NCBI GenBank assembly: GCA_020740775.1
Contig: JAHEWK010000018.1
Location: 868,001 to 932,000 of the forward strand
Origin: Ilyonectria destructans
Taxonomy: Eukaryota > Ascomycota > Sordariomycetes > Hypocreales > Nectriaceae
Length of the DNA stretch: 64,000 bases
Direction: 5' to 3'
Positions 1 to 12,013 of this stretch are shown here, piece after piece. The position numbers and the translations under genes are program-made. A model generated the notes under the pieces. It did no database searches and was not told where the DNA came from. It saw only the letters and a program-made list of their open reading frames with translations. Within the stretch, counting starts at the first letter, position 1. Each line of letters starts with the position of its first letter.

Positions 1-1439
1 AGCACTTTTTGTAATTGCTGATTGGGAGTGCCACATTTTCGATCTGACAGAAAGCGACAAACCGTGGCCGCAAAAATGAACAGCGGTACAGACATCTGGA
101 CTAAACTCTTGTAGTCATTCAAATCGGGCCAACTTCCGGGAAGCTTTCTCTCCTCTGGAACTGATGCGTCATAGGAACGCCTGATTTCTGTAAGCCTCTC
201 CTTGAAAAATACTGTAAGATCGTGCTCGATGATAGTCTCCGGTATTTCGTGAAGTACGACATTTTGGTAACTGCCGTGAATTGCGCTGAACCCCAAACGG
301 ATTGGTAATTCAGGTCGACTGGTTATCAGTGCCCTGATTTTCAGGCTTTTGACTTGGCTGAAACGAGCAAGAAGGTCGATTAATCGCCTGATATCACCAT
401 CTCCATCGCATTCATCCAGAGCGTCGACAACAAGAACAAGCGTGTCTTTCTCACAGGTTTGAGATGACAATAAAGGCTGGAGAATGAGTTTGTCAAATTG
501 CTCTCCTGCTGCCTTTCCTGTGAGAGATGGATCGTCATCGATGGCGGCTTTCATGTGCAAGGCGAGATCAGGCTTGAACCGAACAAGTTGAGAGGCAACA
601 GTCGTGTAGAATCTGGATATGTTTCCTCGATCAGGCTCACCCCTTTTGAAGAGGAAGCTGGCACCAAGAATGTTTCGTTTGGCTGAACTTGTCGCGACGG
701 TGCGGGATATAGTTGATTTTCCAGTGCCAGCCATTCCACTCAACCAGAATATGGTCTGGGCGAGGCGACTATTCACCCAAGAATCGATTTCTTGAAGCAA
801 CTCCACCCGAGTATTCTCCAAGCATATACTGTTATGCTCTTCCGCGTGGGAGTTGTACCATGCTCCCATTGCGATGGGTAACGTGTCCAGAACTCTTCGT
901 TGATCCATGCTTTCCACAGTATTGACCACTTTGTCAGTCTTGGAATCAACGTCGAGTAGTATGGCACTTCAACATATGTTAGTAAAATGGGTTTTTGTTA
1001 TTTGATCCAAATATGCATACGTTTGGTCCAGCTGTAGCGCGAGTCCAACCCGATGTGAGCATTGCCTGACGCTTTGAATGATGCGGTCCAGCTCACTGCT
1101 CTGAAACGGCCATTTCAACGCCCTGATACCCATTCGCGTCATGGCTTTGGAACTTGACGAAGGCTGAAGAGTCTTTTCCAGCTTGGAAAGTAATCCGAAA
1201 CTGGACTGAAGTGTTTGATCCAAATCTCGCGAGGTTTTGAGCCTTGAACCCGGCTGACTGTCGAGGAGCATTTTGGCATTTTCAACGACGCGTTGCAGCT
1301 CCTTCACCTCTTTGTGCAGCTCGTCGATGTCATTTTTCGCTTTTTTTACATCCTTGGCGTATCGGAAACAGAGCGATATAACTTTGAAGGACAAGTCAAT
1401 AATGTCAACAGCACTGGCAGCCACGCCAAGCCCCTCCAT
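1..1439 (-). CDS. NACHT-domain NTPase (STAND/NLR-like), 3' end beyond the window
   Basis: The gene reads leftwards from the ATG at 1439 and leaves the window, leaving about 461 residues. Exons are 1439-1021 and 966-<1; the 54-nt intron has a GTATGC donor and an ACTAAC branch site. The N-terminal 140 residues are helical (start MEGLGVAASAVDIID) and resemble the N-terminal domain of fungal NACHT proteins. Exon 2 carries a NACHT core: Walker A GMAGTGKST near 717-745 and Walker B VLVVDALDE near 412-440. Proteins of this architecture are ATP-dependent signalling switches; several fungal ones act in heterokaryon incompatibility or defence. The C-terminal sensor repeats that would define its class lie outside the window. 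No frameshift is visible in the part present. The family call is firm, the specific role is not. Confidence 0.85.
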
Positions 1440-3134
1440 ATTGAACGGGAGGATGGTGGCGGAGGAAAGAATCGGTACTCTGTTGATGGGATAATGATGA
1501 TGGATGAGGGAAAAAAGAGAAATCTGGAGAGAAATCAGCCGAGGCTCTAATAGTGAATCATTTAGTAAAGCAGTAATATTCGCATATGCTATTAGGCATA
1601 TTTGGCATTTTGGAATTCACCTAGTACTTAGCCTGGCGGAAAGTGCATGTTCAAAGCATTCCATCCAATAACAAGAAACGGCGCAGCGTCATGCAGCAGG
1701 CTGCATCTGCACGTTTCACTACAAGGCATATTTCGGCAATTGCTCGGTTGGTAGAGCTTTTTGGTGGAAGCACCGCCTCTGTCGATTATAGCAAGGCTGC
1801 CCCCTTGAGAACTGGACATTCAGACGATAGTTGGTCTGGTTAGTCACTTTTCAAGCCATTCGTAGTATCATTCGGCGACGATTTGACGATAGTCATGTCT
1901 GACATTAAGCATTTCGCTGGAGAATCGTGGACCTGGGGATTACCACATCTATCTACAGCCCTCAATGAGCGAGAGATACGACTAGCTCTATCTTCGACCG
2001 ACAAATTTCAGCTAGAAAACAAGAGCGAATCCGTAAAACGGCTGCGATTACTCCATTTTCTCAAGACTATTATGGCCGCGGGCGATAAACTGCTATTCGA
2101 GACGGTGGCCACACGAACTGGGCCGGCTACATAACATCGGGGCGGCTTAGGAATCGATCTTGGTTTGTCAATAAACAACTTATGGCGAGGACTCAGAACT
2201 TGCGAGCATTTGGCTTGGCGTTCAATGAAAATAGGTTTATGCTGGGTTACACAACCATGGACGCGTTGCTGAGGGTCGTATTGGCCATTGCTGCTTTAAG
2301 AGACAGCCTGCGGCGGGTATACAAAGAAGAAAAGAAGGTCGACAGCTGAAGTTCGCAAGTCAGGAGGGAAAATGGAGCTTTCCACAGTACAGAGCTAATG
2401 ACGTGCTTATCCAAGACGTTCATCCTGCTTTTCCACCTAAAGCTGCCTCAAATCTACATCAACGCTCGGGTCACGTCTCTCCAGATTATACCACCGTTCT
2501 GGGCCTGCTTTGCGAAGCGGGTCCGCTATCCAAGCCAAGGAGCGAGGCTGCACTGCACTTAATGCGGAACGAGGAGGAGAATTGCTTGTACGCGAATGGT
2601 TGAGTGAAATGACCTGTAGCGGAAGTATGGGATCTTGAAGAAGAAACCGACTAGAATGATACTTCGTCCAGGTCCTATAAGCTGAATAAATAAAAACAGC
2701 TCATAGATAATGGACTCGACCTCACACGACACGCCGGGAATGAAACGGTTCCTGCGCCCGTTTCGACGCTAGACAGCCCACAATGACATCAACCCCCGGT
2801 CCCTCGCTTGAATACCAGATCCTCCCAATGCAACGTACCACAATCACTAATGAGAGCTGCCCCATAAGGAAAAAGGCCCCGAGAAGCCCATTGCGGCCCG
2901 ACGCGATAGGACCTTGTGGGGGTCCGTGTCACCGTCGTCGGCGAAGAAATGGAGCATTATAAAGGGGAAGAAATTTTTCGTCCTTTTTTCTTCTTAACGA
3001 GAAGTTCTCTTCGCAATCTGATCGACACGGATGAAAATGCCCTGCTAGCGCCCCTAAAGCCCTCCTTCTCTTGACCTCCAGACGTCGACGCTGACACACT
3101 TTCACGCCCTCTCTCTTACGGCCTGTCGTTGCGG
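1440..3134. other. Intergenic, no supported gene
   Basis: I see no gene here. Open stretches at about 1883-2134 and 2403-2603 are short, resemble no family I know and have no convincing start context. A TATAAA at 2958-2963 lies about 175 nt before the transporter ATG at 3135, and the last 120 nt before that ATG are pyrimidine-rich, as in many fungal promoters. Confidence 0.6.
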
Positions 3135-4895
3135 ATGGCCGTTCAGCCTGCTGACAATTTCAATGAAGTGCTCCCGGGCACAAAACGGCTCTTCACGGAT
3201 GAATGGGCAAGTGTGTCGGGCGATAGCCAGCTTGAAAAACATGGCGACATCATCCTCGTGCCGCGGCCGACCAAGTCGCCCAACGACCCCCTGAACTGGA
3301 GCCTCGCGCGCAAGATCTGGCACTCGTTTCTCGTCTGCTACATTGTGGCTCTGACGGCGGCCACGTCCAACGTCGCGGGCGCGGCGAGCGTGGGCGTCAA
3401 TGAAAAGTACGGCATCAGCTACGACGTCTTCAACACGGGCGCCGGCGTCTTGTTCATCGGCATCGGCTACTGGACGCTGCTGAGTTCGCCGGCGGTTCAT
3501 CTGTACGGCCGCCGCATCTTGTATCTCGTGGGTACGACCTGGGGCCTCATCGGCAACATCTGGTTCGGGCTGCTGGACAACAAGGCCGACACCATCTGGT
3601 CGCAGCTCTTCGTCGGCGCGTCCGAGTCCGTGGCCGAGGCCGTGGTGCAGCTGTCTCTGCTGGACATTTGGTTTGAGCACCAGAACGGAACCTCGCTGGG
3701 CTTCTACACGCTGGCAACTTCGGTGGGCACGTATATCGGGCCCCTGATCGGAGGCCACGTCGCGAGCAGCAGCCTCGGGTGGCGATGGATTGGCTATCTG
3801 GGCGCCATCGCCTCTGCAGTTACGCTCATTCTCTTCTACTTTGGTCTTGAGGAGACGGCCTTTCAGCGCAATCGCTATCTAGATCGCAACACCAATCGCG
3901 AGCGCCAGGATGTCGACGTCGGTGACGCCGACACTAGTCGCAACGCAGACAGCCCCCACGACGACTCGCCACTCGCAGATCGCGGTCAAGTCCGCGACGA
4001 GAAGTCATCTGCGACTACCCCTGCCGCTGAGGTCGGCGTCAGCATTGGCATCGACGAGGAGGCGCCGTACCACAGTGGCGATCTCGGGCGCCGCTTCTCC
4101 CTCTCGTACACGCGGCCCAAAACGTACTGGGAGCGCATCGCCGTCATCACGCCGGCGCCCAACCTGCGCGGGCTGGGCTTCCAGCAGTACGTCAATCGGC
4201 TCTGGCACACGTTGCGCATCTTCACCTTTCCCGCTGTTTGGTTCGCCGGCCTGCAGTGGGGGATGCAGAATGTCGCCCTGTCGTTTTACTTGACGGTTCA
4301 GGAGGACACCTGGAGTGGGCCGCCGTGGAATTACAGCGATGCGGCCGTTGGTAACATGAACTTGCCTTGTCTCATTGGCAGTGTGATTGGTTGTTTCTAC
4401 GGCGGGTACTGCAGTGATCTGTTCCTGCTTTGGATGACTCGACGCAACAGGGGAATCATGGAGGCTGAGTTCCGTCTCTACCTTATGTTTCTCTGCGTCG
4501 CCATCTTCCCCGCCGGCATGTTGCTCTTTGGCATTGGCTCTGCCAAAGGATGGGACTGGCCGGTGCCCTACCTTGGGTTGGGCTTCATCGGTTTTGGCTA
4601 CGGCTGTGCAGGCGATTTAAGTATCACCTACCTGGCTGACAGCTACCCGGACATGGTATTGGAGGGCATGGTGGGAGTTGCTGTCATCAACAACTCGCTA
4701 GCTATGATTTTCACGTTTGTTGCCAGTTACTGGCTGGACACTGGTTTGCAGAACTGCTTCATCGAACTTGGCGTTTTGAGCTTTGTTGTTTTGATGCTCT
4801 CTCTGCCCATGATTCTCTGGGGAAAGCGATGGCGCCGCTGGACCAAGGATCAGTACATTACCTTCTTGAGGATTCGTGACGGAATGGACGACTAG
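3135..4895 (+). CDS. MFS transporter, DHA1 type (HOL1-like)
   Basis: Single-exon gene of 586 residues. The first ATG in frame is at 3135; reading could start two codons earlier only with TTG. The N-terminal tail carries PNDPLNWS, the phrase that precedes the first membrane segment in fungal DHA1 proteins of the polyamine/multidrug group. Several hydrophobic segments follow. The LYGRR stretch corresponds to the loop 2-3 motif, and a long acidic hydrophilic loop at about residues 245-325 separates the two halves. It should sit in the plasma membrane and exchange a small organic substrate against protons; the substrate cannot be read from sequence. It converges on the dioxygenase gene at 5099 with only 200 nt between stops, so co-regulation through a shared promoter is unlikely. 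No intron and no break are seen. Confidence 0.9.
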   Translation: MAVQPADNFNEVLPGTKRLFTDEWASVSGDSQLEKHGDIILVPRPTKSPNDPLNWSLARKIWHSFLVCYIVALTAATSNVAGAASVGVNEKYGISYDVFNTGAGVLFIGIGYWTLLSSPAVHLYGRRILYLVGTTWGLIGNIWFGLLDNKADTIWSQLFVGASESVAEAVVQLSLLDIWFEHQNGTSLGFYTLATSVGTYIGPLIGGHVASSSLGWRWIGYLGAIASAVTLILFYFGLEETAFQRNRYLDRNTNRERQDVDVGDADTSRNADSPHDDSPLADRGQVRDEKSSATTPAAEVGVSIGIDEEAPYHSGDLGRRFSLSYTRPKTYWERIAVITPAPNLRGLGFQQYVNRLWHTLRIFTFPAVWFAGLQWGMQNVALSFYLTVQEDTWSGPPWNYSDAAVGNMNLPCLIGSVIGCFYGGYCSDLFLLWMTRRNRGIMEAEFRLYLMFLCVAIFPAGMLLFGIGSAKGWDWPVPYLGLGFIGFGYGCAGDLSITYLADSYPDMVLEGMVGVAVINNSLAMIFTFVASYWLDTGLQNCFIELGVLSFVVLMLSLPMILWGKRWRRWTKDQYITFLRIRDGMDD

Positions 4896-5098
4896 TTGCA
4901 TGGACAGGGAATTCTCTGATGGGGGTTCGCAGAACCTCTTGTGAAATCTTTTCTATGTCTAGTCTACCGGCAGAACCATATTTCCAACTGTAAAGGGTCT
5001 CTGAAACGAGCACCCTGTATGTACAACTGTATCATCTATTTGCAATCCCTTGAGGTGTTACATCTAAAATCTAAAACTTCAAAATGCAATTTCTCTTT

Positions 5099-6315
5099 CT
5101 AAGGAGCACCGGAGCCAGAGGGAGGAGTGCCGCTGAATGTTCCGTTGCCCTCGCCACCGCTAGGAGCGCCACCGACAGAGCCGGAGGAAGCATGGCCACC
5201 GTCCTCGTCAAGGTAACCGGCAATGTTGTAGTAGTCGTCGGTGGTGTAGTCGACGGAACCGTTAATGCCAATCTGGATCCAGGCAAACAAGCCGTCCTGA
5301 AGATTGTCGCTGAGGTACACAAATTGAGGGAAGGGGTCGTAGGAGTCATCGGTCTGAACAATGGACCACATGTCTTCCTCGTTGGTGGTGATGGCCTGCT
5401 CGTTGGTGTTGTAGGGGGACAGCTCCTCCACAGCAGATCGGAGCGCCTCGGGCCAGAAGAGTTGGCCAATGTGAGAGACCGGGGCATCCCACACGGAGAT
5501 GGTGCCGTTGGACTGGACGGTTGCGTTCATGTGCGAGAGCAAATGGGTGTGAGTGGCACGACCCTCATAGTGACCGGGGAAGATGGTCTCGAATTGGGCC
5601 ACGCCGTCATTGTCCGTCAACTGGATGCCTCGGAGGTACGTGCTGTTGAGGCCGTCGGCAGCGTAGTTGCCAGAGGTGCTAATTCCGGAGTAGATGCCAG
5701 TGGCGTTGCAGTTCCAGATGTCAATAGCCACGGCAGGGATGGGCGAGCAGTTGCTGACGTCGACGTACTGCACCTCGAGGAACAAGGGAACTCCCTCGCA
5801 CCACTCCGATTCGATGACGTTAGAGCGCATCTTCTCGCCGACGATGTAGTACGGGCCATCGGTGACTTCGGGGGCCAGAATGCAGCTGGAGTTGGCGCCG
5901 AAGATGTCGTCGAGGGGAGTGAACATGTCGTAGGAGACTGAACTGGTCATGTTATGGTTGACATCCTCCCAAGTCTCAAGTGCCGCCAAGTCACGGCGGT
6001 ATTTCTTAGAGGCTTCATAGACGTGTCAGTATCAGGAAACATGAGGCTCGGGAGCAACTTACGTGTCTTGATGCCCATTCGCTTCCGCAGATCCCGCACC
6101 TTTTGGGCGCGGCGCTCAACAGCACGACGCTTCATCGCCTTGGCACCGGCGCCATCCGAGCAGGTGTTTAGAGCGCGGCGTCCAACAACAGCGGCATTGT
6201 CACGAGCGGCAATCTCGCGCTTCATGTGGTGATGGCTGTGCGATTCGCCCGGGTGCGCGGCAGCGAGGGTGGCAAGACCCAGACCGGTGAGCGAAAGGAG
6301 GTTGAGGCGGACCAT
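5099..6315 (-). CDS. Secreted intradiol ring-cleavage dioxygenase-like protein
   Basis: Exons 6315-6063 and 6012-5099 (50-nt intron, ACTGAC branch) encode 388 residues. The ATG sits in a CCACCATGG context, and a TATAAA on the same strand lies at 6413-6408. Residues 1-20 are a signal peptide ending in TLAAAHPG, followed by a basic linker with several RR sites that could be processed. The catalytic domain contains PYYIVGEKMR and GHYEGRATHTH, which supply the two tyrosines and two histidines that bind ferric iron in catechol and protocatechuate dioxygenases. The C-terminus is a Gly/Ser/Pro-rich tail. Fungal secreted members are thought to open catechol-type rings from lignin- or tannin-derived phenols; the substrate here is inferred. 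All iron ligands appear present. Confidence 0.9.
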
Positions 6316-7018
6316 GGTGGATGAATGTGTAGTGTGAGTGAGTGTAGTTGCAAGACTGTTGCTGTTTGATAGCGATTGAAGGGTTAGTTCATGCCGTCGG
6401 TGAGCCCTTTATACAATCTCAAGTTCTCAATCTCATGATCCTACCGAGGATGTCGTCAACGAGGAGCACAAGTCACCGCCTCCTCCATTTACACGGCCGC
6501 GCAGTCCATCCACCATGCCCTTGGACCTGGAAGTCCGGGACGGCGGGAACGCACCAATCACCGAAGATGTAAACGTAAGGCTTGCGTGTCCTTAGCGCTC
6601 TACGATCGCCGATGTAACTAAGCTTCCCTAAATCACATCTACATTAGATTAACAGCCCCGATAACTGCCTGTGGGGTCCTCGGGCTTAACAAATCTACGT
6701 CACGTCCCTGGCCGTCAGTTTCGAAACCAACGCGCATAAGAGTATCCATAGGGGCCAATCTTGTTTCCGCAAGGCAGATTGCGGAGATGTCAACGGGTTA
6801 TGTTTCCGTTTCCAACCTCCAAGCGCCGGCGAGCTGACGACGCCATCCCCACTTCTCTGTAACAGGGACGTGACGCAAGCCGGCAATCACAATTAGAAAT
6901 GCCGGGGCCAGTGCGTGGCGAGTCCTCGTGGACCAACTGCCGTGATTTTATTTCAAAGCCCTGGGTTATTCATTTGAAGAGAGAAACGCACAGTAGGAAA
7001 TGACTTACACCGCCTTAA
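6316..7018. other. Intergenic; dioxygenase promoter
   Basis: The left part holds the dioxygenase promoter with its TATA box at 6408-6413. Nothing else is recognised. The ankyrin gene to the right ends at 7019. Confidence 0.6.
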
Positions 7019-10000
7019 CTAAAGCCCAGCAGCTTCTTCCCGAACTTCAAGGATTACGCCAGTATCCTGAATAGCCTCAACGTCCTCCTGCGACAACTCA
7101 TCTGCCTCATTTTCGATTTCATCCATCTTCTCCCACCAATACCCGTAAAAGAAGTCGACCAATGACTGACCCAACTCTTCAAACTTGGCCTCAAACTCCT
7201 CAACTAAGGTGTCCAACCGCGCTGCCAAATGCTTATCTTCGTCTTGTATTTCTACAATTTCGTCATCTTCGGGGACATGGACTAGTTGAAATTCCCCGTC
7301 CATGATCTCATGGGCCACGTGCCAGTACTCCTGCCCTGAAAAAGAATAGTAGCCGTCATGGCCATAGCATCTATGAGTATACCTGCAGCAGGTATGCTTC
7401 ATTCCGAGGCGATTGAAGGTGCTGACGCGGATGATCTCTGAAACAATAGAACTTGTTGTCTCGCGGGCTATCCCAAAAGATAGAAAGTATTGGACGCCGC
7501 CGCGAAAGCCTCCAATAGTGTGAGACTCCGGATTCTTCAATGATCGCCAAAGTTTTTCTTGCTCCCACATTCCACGAGCGAACAGCGAGGCAGGTGAACA
7601 CCCATCGCGTACACAAAAACACTTGCACGAATCCCGGACGGGGTGATTTAGCATCTGCAATCCCTGCTGAAAGCATACCTTGTCATCCAGCCACGTCTGT
7701 GGATTGCAGACTATGTACCCTATCACATATGATACACGGTGTATCAGTCGAAAGCCATGTGCCTTGAATTTCGATGAAGGTTGACGGTTGCAGGCAGAGT
7801 CAGGTATTAGATCACCCAGGTTTGCTCCATGGTTCACGAACCAGTCAACCAGTTCTAGGACTGCAGAAGGCCCACGTCTTTGCGCCAATTTTGACAGATT
7901 TGCTGTCATCAAAGGAGAAAACCCCAAAAGACAGACATTCGTATGATCGAAGCCAGCCCGAAACAGCGCCTTCGCTAGATCTGCGTTCATCCATTGATAG
8001 TGATAGATGGAGCCAGGATGAATGTTCTGGAAATAGTCGGGGATGTCAATGTGGCGCTTCTGCAAAGCGTGAGCGACGTCAAAGGCTTCCTCCTGCAATA
8101 CGTGATGACGCCGTAGATTAAAAGTAGTCGCTTCCTCATTTGTCATCCACTCCAGGGCAATTGACGAGAGCTCCTTTCGCCTACTTGCCAAAAGTTGGCA
8201 TAGAAATGAGACAATGCCATCCGAGTGTTTGACGTCCGACCGTCGGTTTTTTTCAATATCATAGGCGCGTTCGACGTCGATCCAAGCATTCGCATTAAGA
8301 AGTAGTTTTGCCGATTCGTAGAGTCCCAGGTGTAGAGCATAATCCAGGGGTGTTCCTCCCTTGACATCCTCCGCATCTATGTCATCTTGAATAGCGTCAC
8401 CGCCAAGTTCAAGAAGAAGATTAATGCCACGAAGCCATGGAACAGAAAGATGAAGGGGTGACTCGCCGCCCCTAGCCCGCTCAAGAACAACAGACTTTGT
8501 TGTGGAAAGCAATCGGCGCACGTCAGCTTCTGATTCTTGTAGTATTGCCCGTGATAGATCACCGTAAGATAAAGCTGCAGACAATTAGTGACTATTAAGC
8601 AAGCATGTCAACCACTCACGAATAGGCAATCCTATCATTGCACGCCGATGCAACGGGAGACAGTCTATTCCGCCAAGGCCGACCAGGGGTAATTTACTGT
8701 CCTCTGGTAACTCTGCCCCATGCTTTATAAGCTCTCTAGCTATCACAAATGCCCTAGACCTAAAGGCATCGTTATAGGGGCTCCAACGATCATCAGGTAG
8801 ACTAACACCCAGTAACGTCGAGAGCGGGGTCCTAAAAGCGTTAACCAAGACAATCTTAGGCTTAAGAATAAAGTAAATATTCTCAGGGAAATGACGCTCA
8901 CCTAGGCCCATCATTTATTGGAACGCCCAGGCCTATTAGGTCCAAGAGGAATTGGCACCATGTCGCTGCCGTCTGGGCTGTGGAATATATCCGGGCTCCA
9001 AGGCAAGCCCACTGAATTTCGTGTCAGCTATATCCATCTCCAGACGACGCTGTTACATACGTGAAGCAAGTTTATCCCCGCATTCGATATATCTGTAGGC
9101 CAAGCATGGCCATCAATAAATGATTGTCTCAGAGAAATCAAACAGTTGCGGAGAATTTTTGTCAAGTCTTTCGGCTTTTCCCAGGAAATGTTTCTCTGCA
9201 AACCCATGATAATGCCAAAGGCTATGGAACCTGTGCGAGTTGCCCGGAGCGTGAAGTTTGTAGAAATACCGAGGTCTCGATAGAATGCATGCCGGGAGTA
9301 TTGCACTGTGATTTTGCACTGGAGAAGAAAGTTGAAGAGCCGAGCTTGTCCAACAATGATCCGTTTTTTCCGGCTCTTTAACGAGTAGAAGCATGTCCTT
9401 GAGTGGGCTTCAAGGTGATTCCTGGTGCAATGACATTTGAGATCTAAGAGTCTTTCTCCTGTCATAGATAGAGCGTTCTCCCCGTCAGTAGCTTGTGTCA
9501 AATCACAAATAGACGGTACCACTGCATCCTGCCTCTTTTCTGGAGATTTGGAAGGTAGATAGAAGGTATCCAAACCGACAGAGTCTTGGCTCGAGGATGT
9601 GTGACCAAGCTTTGCGTCTTGGGCTGGCAGTATCACTTTGCCACTTGGCATCGAGTTTACCATCCGCTCTTCTAACTCTGTAAGCTGGTTCTTCAAGGAT
9701 TCTTCGTGCATTGCCATCCTTTGATCGAACATTTGGGTGATGGTTGGTCCTAAACCAGAGATCTCCTGTAATATTTCTGTTCCTTGAACGGAAATGATTG
9801 AAGACAGGTTTCTAGATTCGGAGAGCGTAAGGCGATGTAGGTCTTTTGTTAGGTCGCTAAAAGGTCAGCTCTCATTAAAATCTTGGTGTCACAAACACTT
9901 ACTAGCTGAGCAGCAAGACCTGTGCCGATAGCCTGGTATAAAACTCAGAGAATTGCCGTCTGAAGCCGTCGAACTTGACTTTCTGAAAGGGATATTGAAG

Positions 10001-10339
10001 TCCCTTGACGACAGATTTTCCTTGGTTCTTCAAGCTGGGAGATTGCGAGTGTTGGGATTGCTTGGCATGGAGCGCTTCGAATCCTTGCATACACAATTTG
10101 CATGCATCCAGACTGTCCTGAAGTGCCGATCTCAATGTCTCCGGTGTAGCCGTCGGCCCTTGTTGACGCTCTTCAAGCTGGCGGAGGAATTTTTGCAAGC
10201 TTTCGGCTTCCTGGCTGAGCTGCAGGAGGTCATTGCCTCTGGATTGATAGCTGCGGCAGTAGGAGATCACTCCATCACACAGCGTGATCCCGAGGGAGGC
10301 CAGACCAGCTGCACCTGTAGCGATAGAGAAGGCGTCCAT
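7019..10339 (-). CDS. Ankyrin-repeat protein with fungal STAND-type N-terminal domain
   Basis: Five exons (10339-9903, 9856-9061, 9011-8902, 8831-8620, 8574-7019) join in frame to 1036 residues with introns of 45-70 nt. Residues 1-145 (start MDAFSIATGAAGLASLGITL) match the helical N-terminal domain found on many fungal NACHT and ankyrin proteins. A coiled-coil-like stretch follows, then a central domain with the Cys/His string DLKCHCTRNH that recurs in this group. Two ankyrin-like helices pairs are visible near residues 535-625 (ESPLHLSV, GGTPLDYALHLG). The C-terminus is acidic. There is no NACHT ATPase between the two ends, so it is not a complete STAND protein; it may act as an adaptor or decoy, but this is inference. 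Domain identity is moderately certain, function unknown. Confidence 0.8.
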
Positions 10340-11016
10340 AATAACAGTAGACTAGGAAATGTAGAGGGAACGATGTTCGTGCTTGTGTCCAAAAGGCTTG
10401 GTTGTGAAATGCCGCAGGCTGCGTTGTGATGAAGGAACGGAAGGTCGGGGTAAGATTCTCAAAGTGAGGCTGGCGGTGAAAAGTAGGGCTGTGTAATCAT
10501 ACTCCAAGCCACTATAAATACATTTCCAGCTGATATTTGTATAGAGTATTGCCATTCGTACACATTCAAAATGCTAATCGCATATAAGTATAAATCTTTT
10601 ACTCCTAAATTTAGCATAAGGTAATATACGTGACCTATACGCCCACCCTAAAGTATCATATCCTAAGAAAGTCCCAGTTTATACCCTAAAATACGTTAAA
10701 GGATAAATTTAAACAGCAAAATTTAGAGAATAAATACTTAGAATAAAACTTATTTAATTTCTTTAGGTTAAACTTATTAATGGGTGTATTATTCAGATTT
10801 CTTCGTGAAATTGGCCTATATACTTAAGTGTGCGAGTAGCATTTTGAATGTATGCAAATAACAATACTCTATATAACCCGGTTAGGCAGGCCTGCGGCAT
10901 TGGGCTCGTAGATACGCAGCCGCGTAGTGCATTCTTCTGCCAGGGAAATATTCCTTGTAGGCCAGCAGCATCCGATACGCACCACATGACTCCCTTACTA
11001 AACATCCTGATAGAAT
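10340..11016. other. AT-rich intergenic region
   Basis: Contains the start-side flank of the ankyrin gene and an AT-rich block bounded by an inverted repeat, described separately. No coding sequence is supported. Confidence 0.6.
10536..10876. repeat. Inverted-repeat element, AT-rich and decayed (MITE-like)
   Basis: The arm at 10536-10592 matches the reverse complement of 10819-10876. Both share TATAGAGTATTG, ATTCAAAATGCTA and TAAGTATA. In the middle of the arms the mismatches are almost all C/T or G/A changes. The core between the arms is strongly AT-rich and has no ORF. This looks like a short non-autonomous element altered by RIP. I could not identify a target-site duplication by eye. Confidence 0.6.
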
Positions 11017-12013
11017 TCATTGTCTTAGCAAAGCCCGTCTCCCATTATTCCTTGGCTCTCCAATTTTCTCCAAATTATTGACGGCTGTGGCGCTCACATC
11101 AGTCCACCCTTCTGCGACGTCTGCCAGAGTCGCGATATCGAAACGATGACCGGCCCACTCTCCTTTATAGCTCAAACGCGTCGGGGAATCAGTGTCAAAC
11201 CACAGTGCAAAGGTGACAATGACTTCCCCGAGGCTGTAGGCGTGATCTGAATTGGCGATGGCCTCATCTCGGATATATTGCTTGGTGGTCAAGTTGCGGA
11301 GCACTGGTGAGCTGCTTGGATCCTTGACGCTGAGCATACGGCGCTTAAGCAGCCGCTTCACTATTCCTCTATCGTCGTCGGTTAGGCGATGTTGGACACG
11401 TCGCATGAGTGTACGCGGCCTCTCCCCCGCCCGTTCGTCTCCTTCGAACCGCATCTTTTCTGGAATAATTGCGTCTGCTAAACGATACATCGCTTTTGCT
11501 CCCTGACTCTCCCACTCGTGTTGTTCTTCATCGGTGGCTATGCCGTAAGGGTAGCTGGATACCTCAGCTCCCACATAGATGAGCCGATCGCCTGCCCAGG
11601 GTGCCGCGTCTCTCATCAGATGAGCCTGAGCCCTTGAGGCGAGAAGTCGGAAGAAATAGGAGCACGAGAGGGATAGACAGAGAGTATCTTCATCGATACC
11701 AGTACACGTAAGAGTAGACATGATAATGTCGATGATCTCCTGCGGCAAATTCAGTAGTGGAGAGCTAGCACTACGCCCAAGGTTAGCGAAGGTACGGGAA
11801 AACAATATTTATCTAAAAGTACGCAACTCACCTTTTCAACTTGGAAGCCCTGATTTTGACGCTTGGAATGTCGACCGGAAACCATTTCGGCACCTGGAGA
11901 AAGCCGACCAGCTGCTCGGCTGACCTGCCGACAAGATACTCTGCAAGGTTGAACTCACGACGGAAGAGCGCGCGTCGCTTATCGATGTTAATGAGTCCCC
12001 CAATTTCTGCCAT
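11017..12013 (-). CDS. F-box-like protein
   Basis: Exons 12013-11832 and 11770-11017 (61-nt intron, CTAAC branch) give 311 residues. After a 60-residue leader, the second exon opens with SPLLNLPQEIIDIIMSTL and continues with a leucine/cysteine pattern (LCLSLSCSYFF) typical of F-box folds that bind Skp1 in SCF ubiquitin ligases. The rest carries no repeat or catalytic motif I recognise. Genes of this kind are numerous and variable in filamentous ascomycetes. The F-box call rests on about 40 residues and is plausible rather than certain. Confidence 0.65.

Noticed and set aside
1883..2134. Possible small gene
   Set aside because: Begins with TTG, resembles no family and has no supporting signals.
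3102..3758. 218-codon open frame on the minus strand
   Set aside because: It lies opposite the MFS transporter and is rich in Arg, Ala and His, as expected for the shadow of a GC-rich coding sequence.
5084..5941. 285-codon open frame on the plus strand
   Set aside because: Antisense to the dioxygenase exon; Val/Gly-rich with no domain.
7019..10339. Complete NLR/STAND receptor
   Set aside because: No Walker A or B motif is present between the N-terminal domain and the ankyrins.
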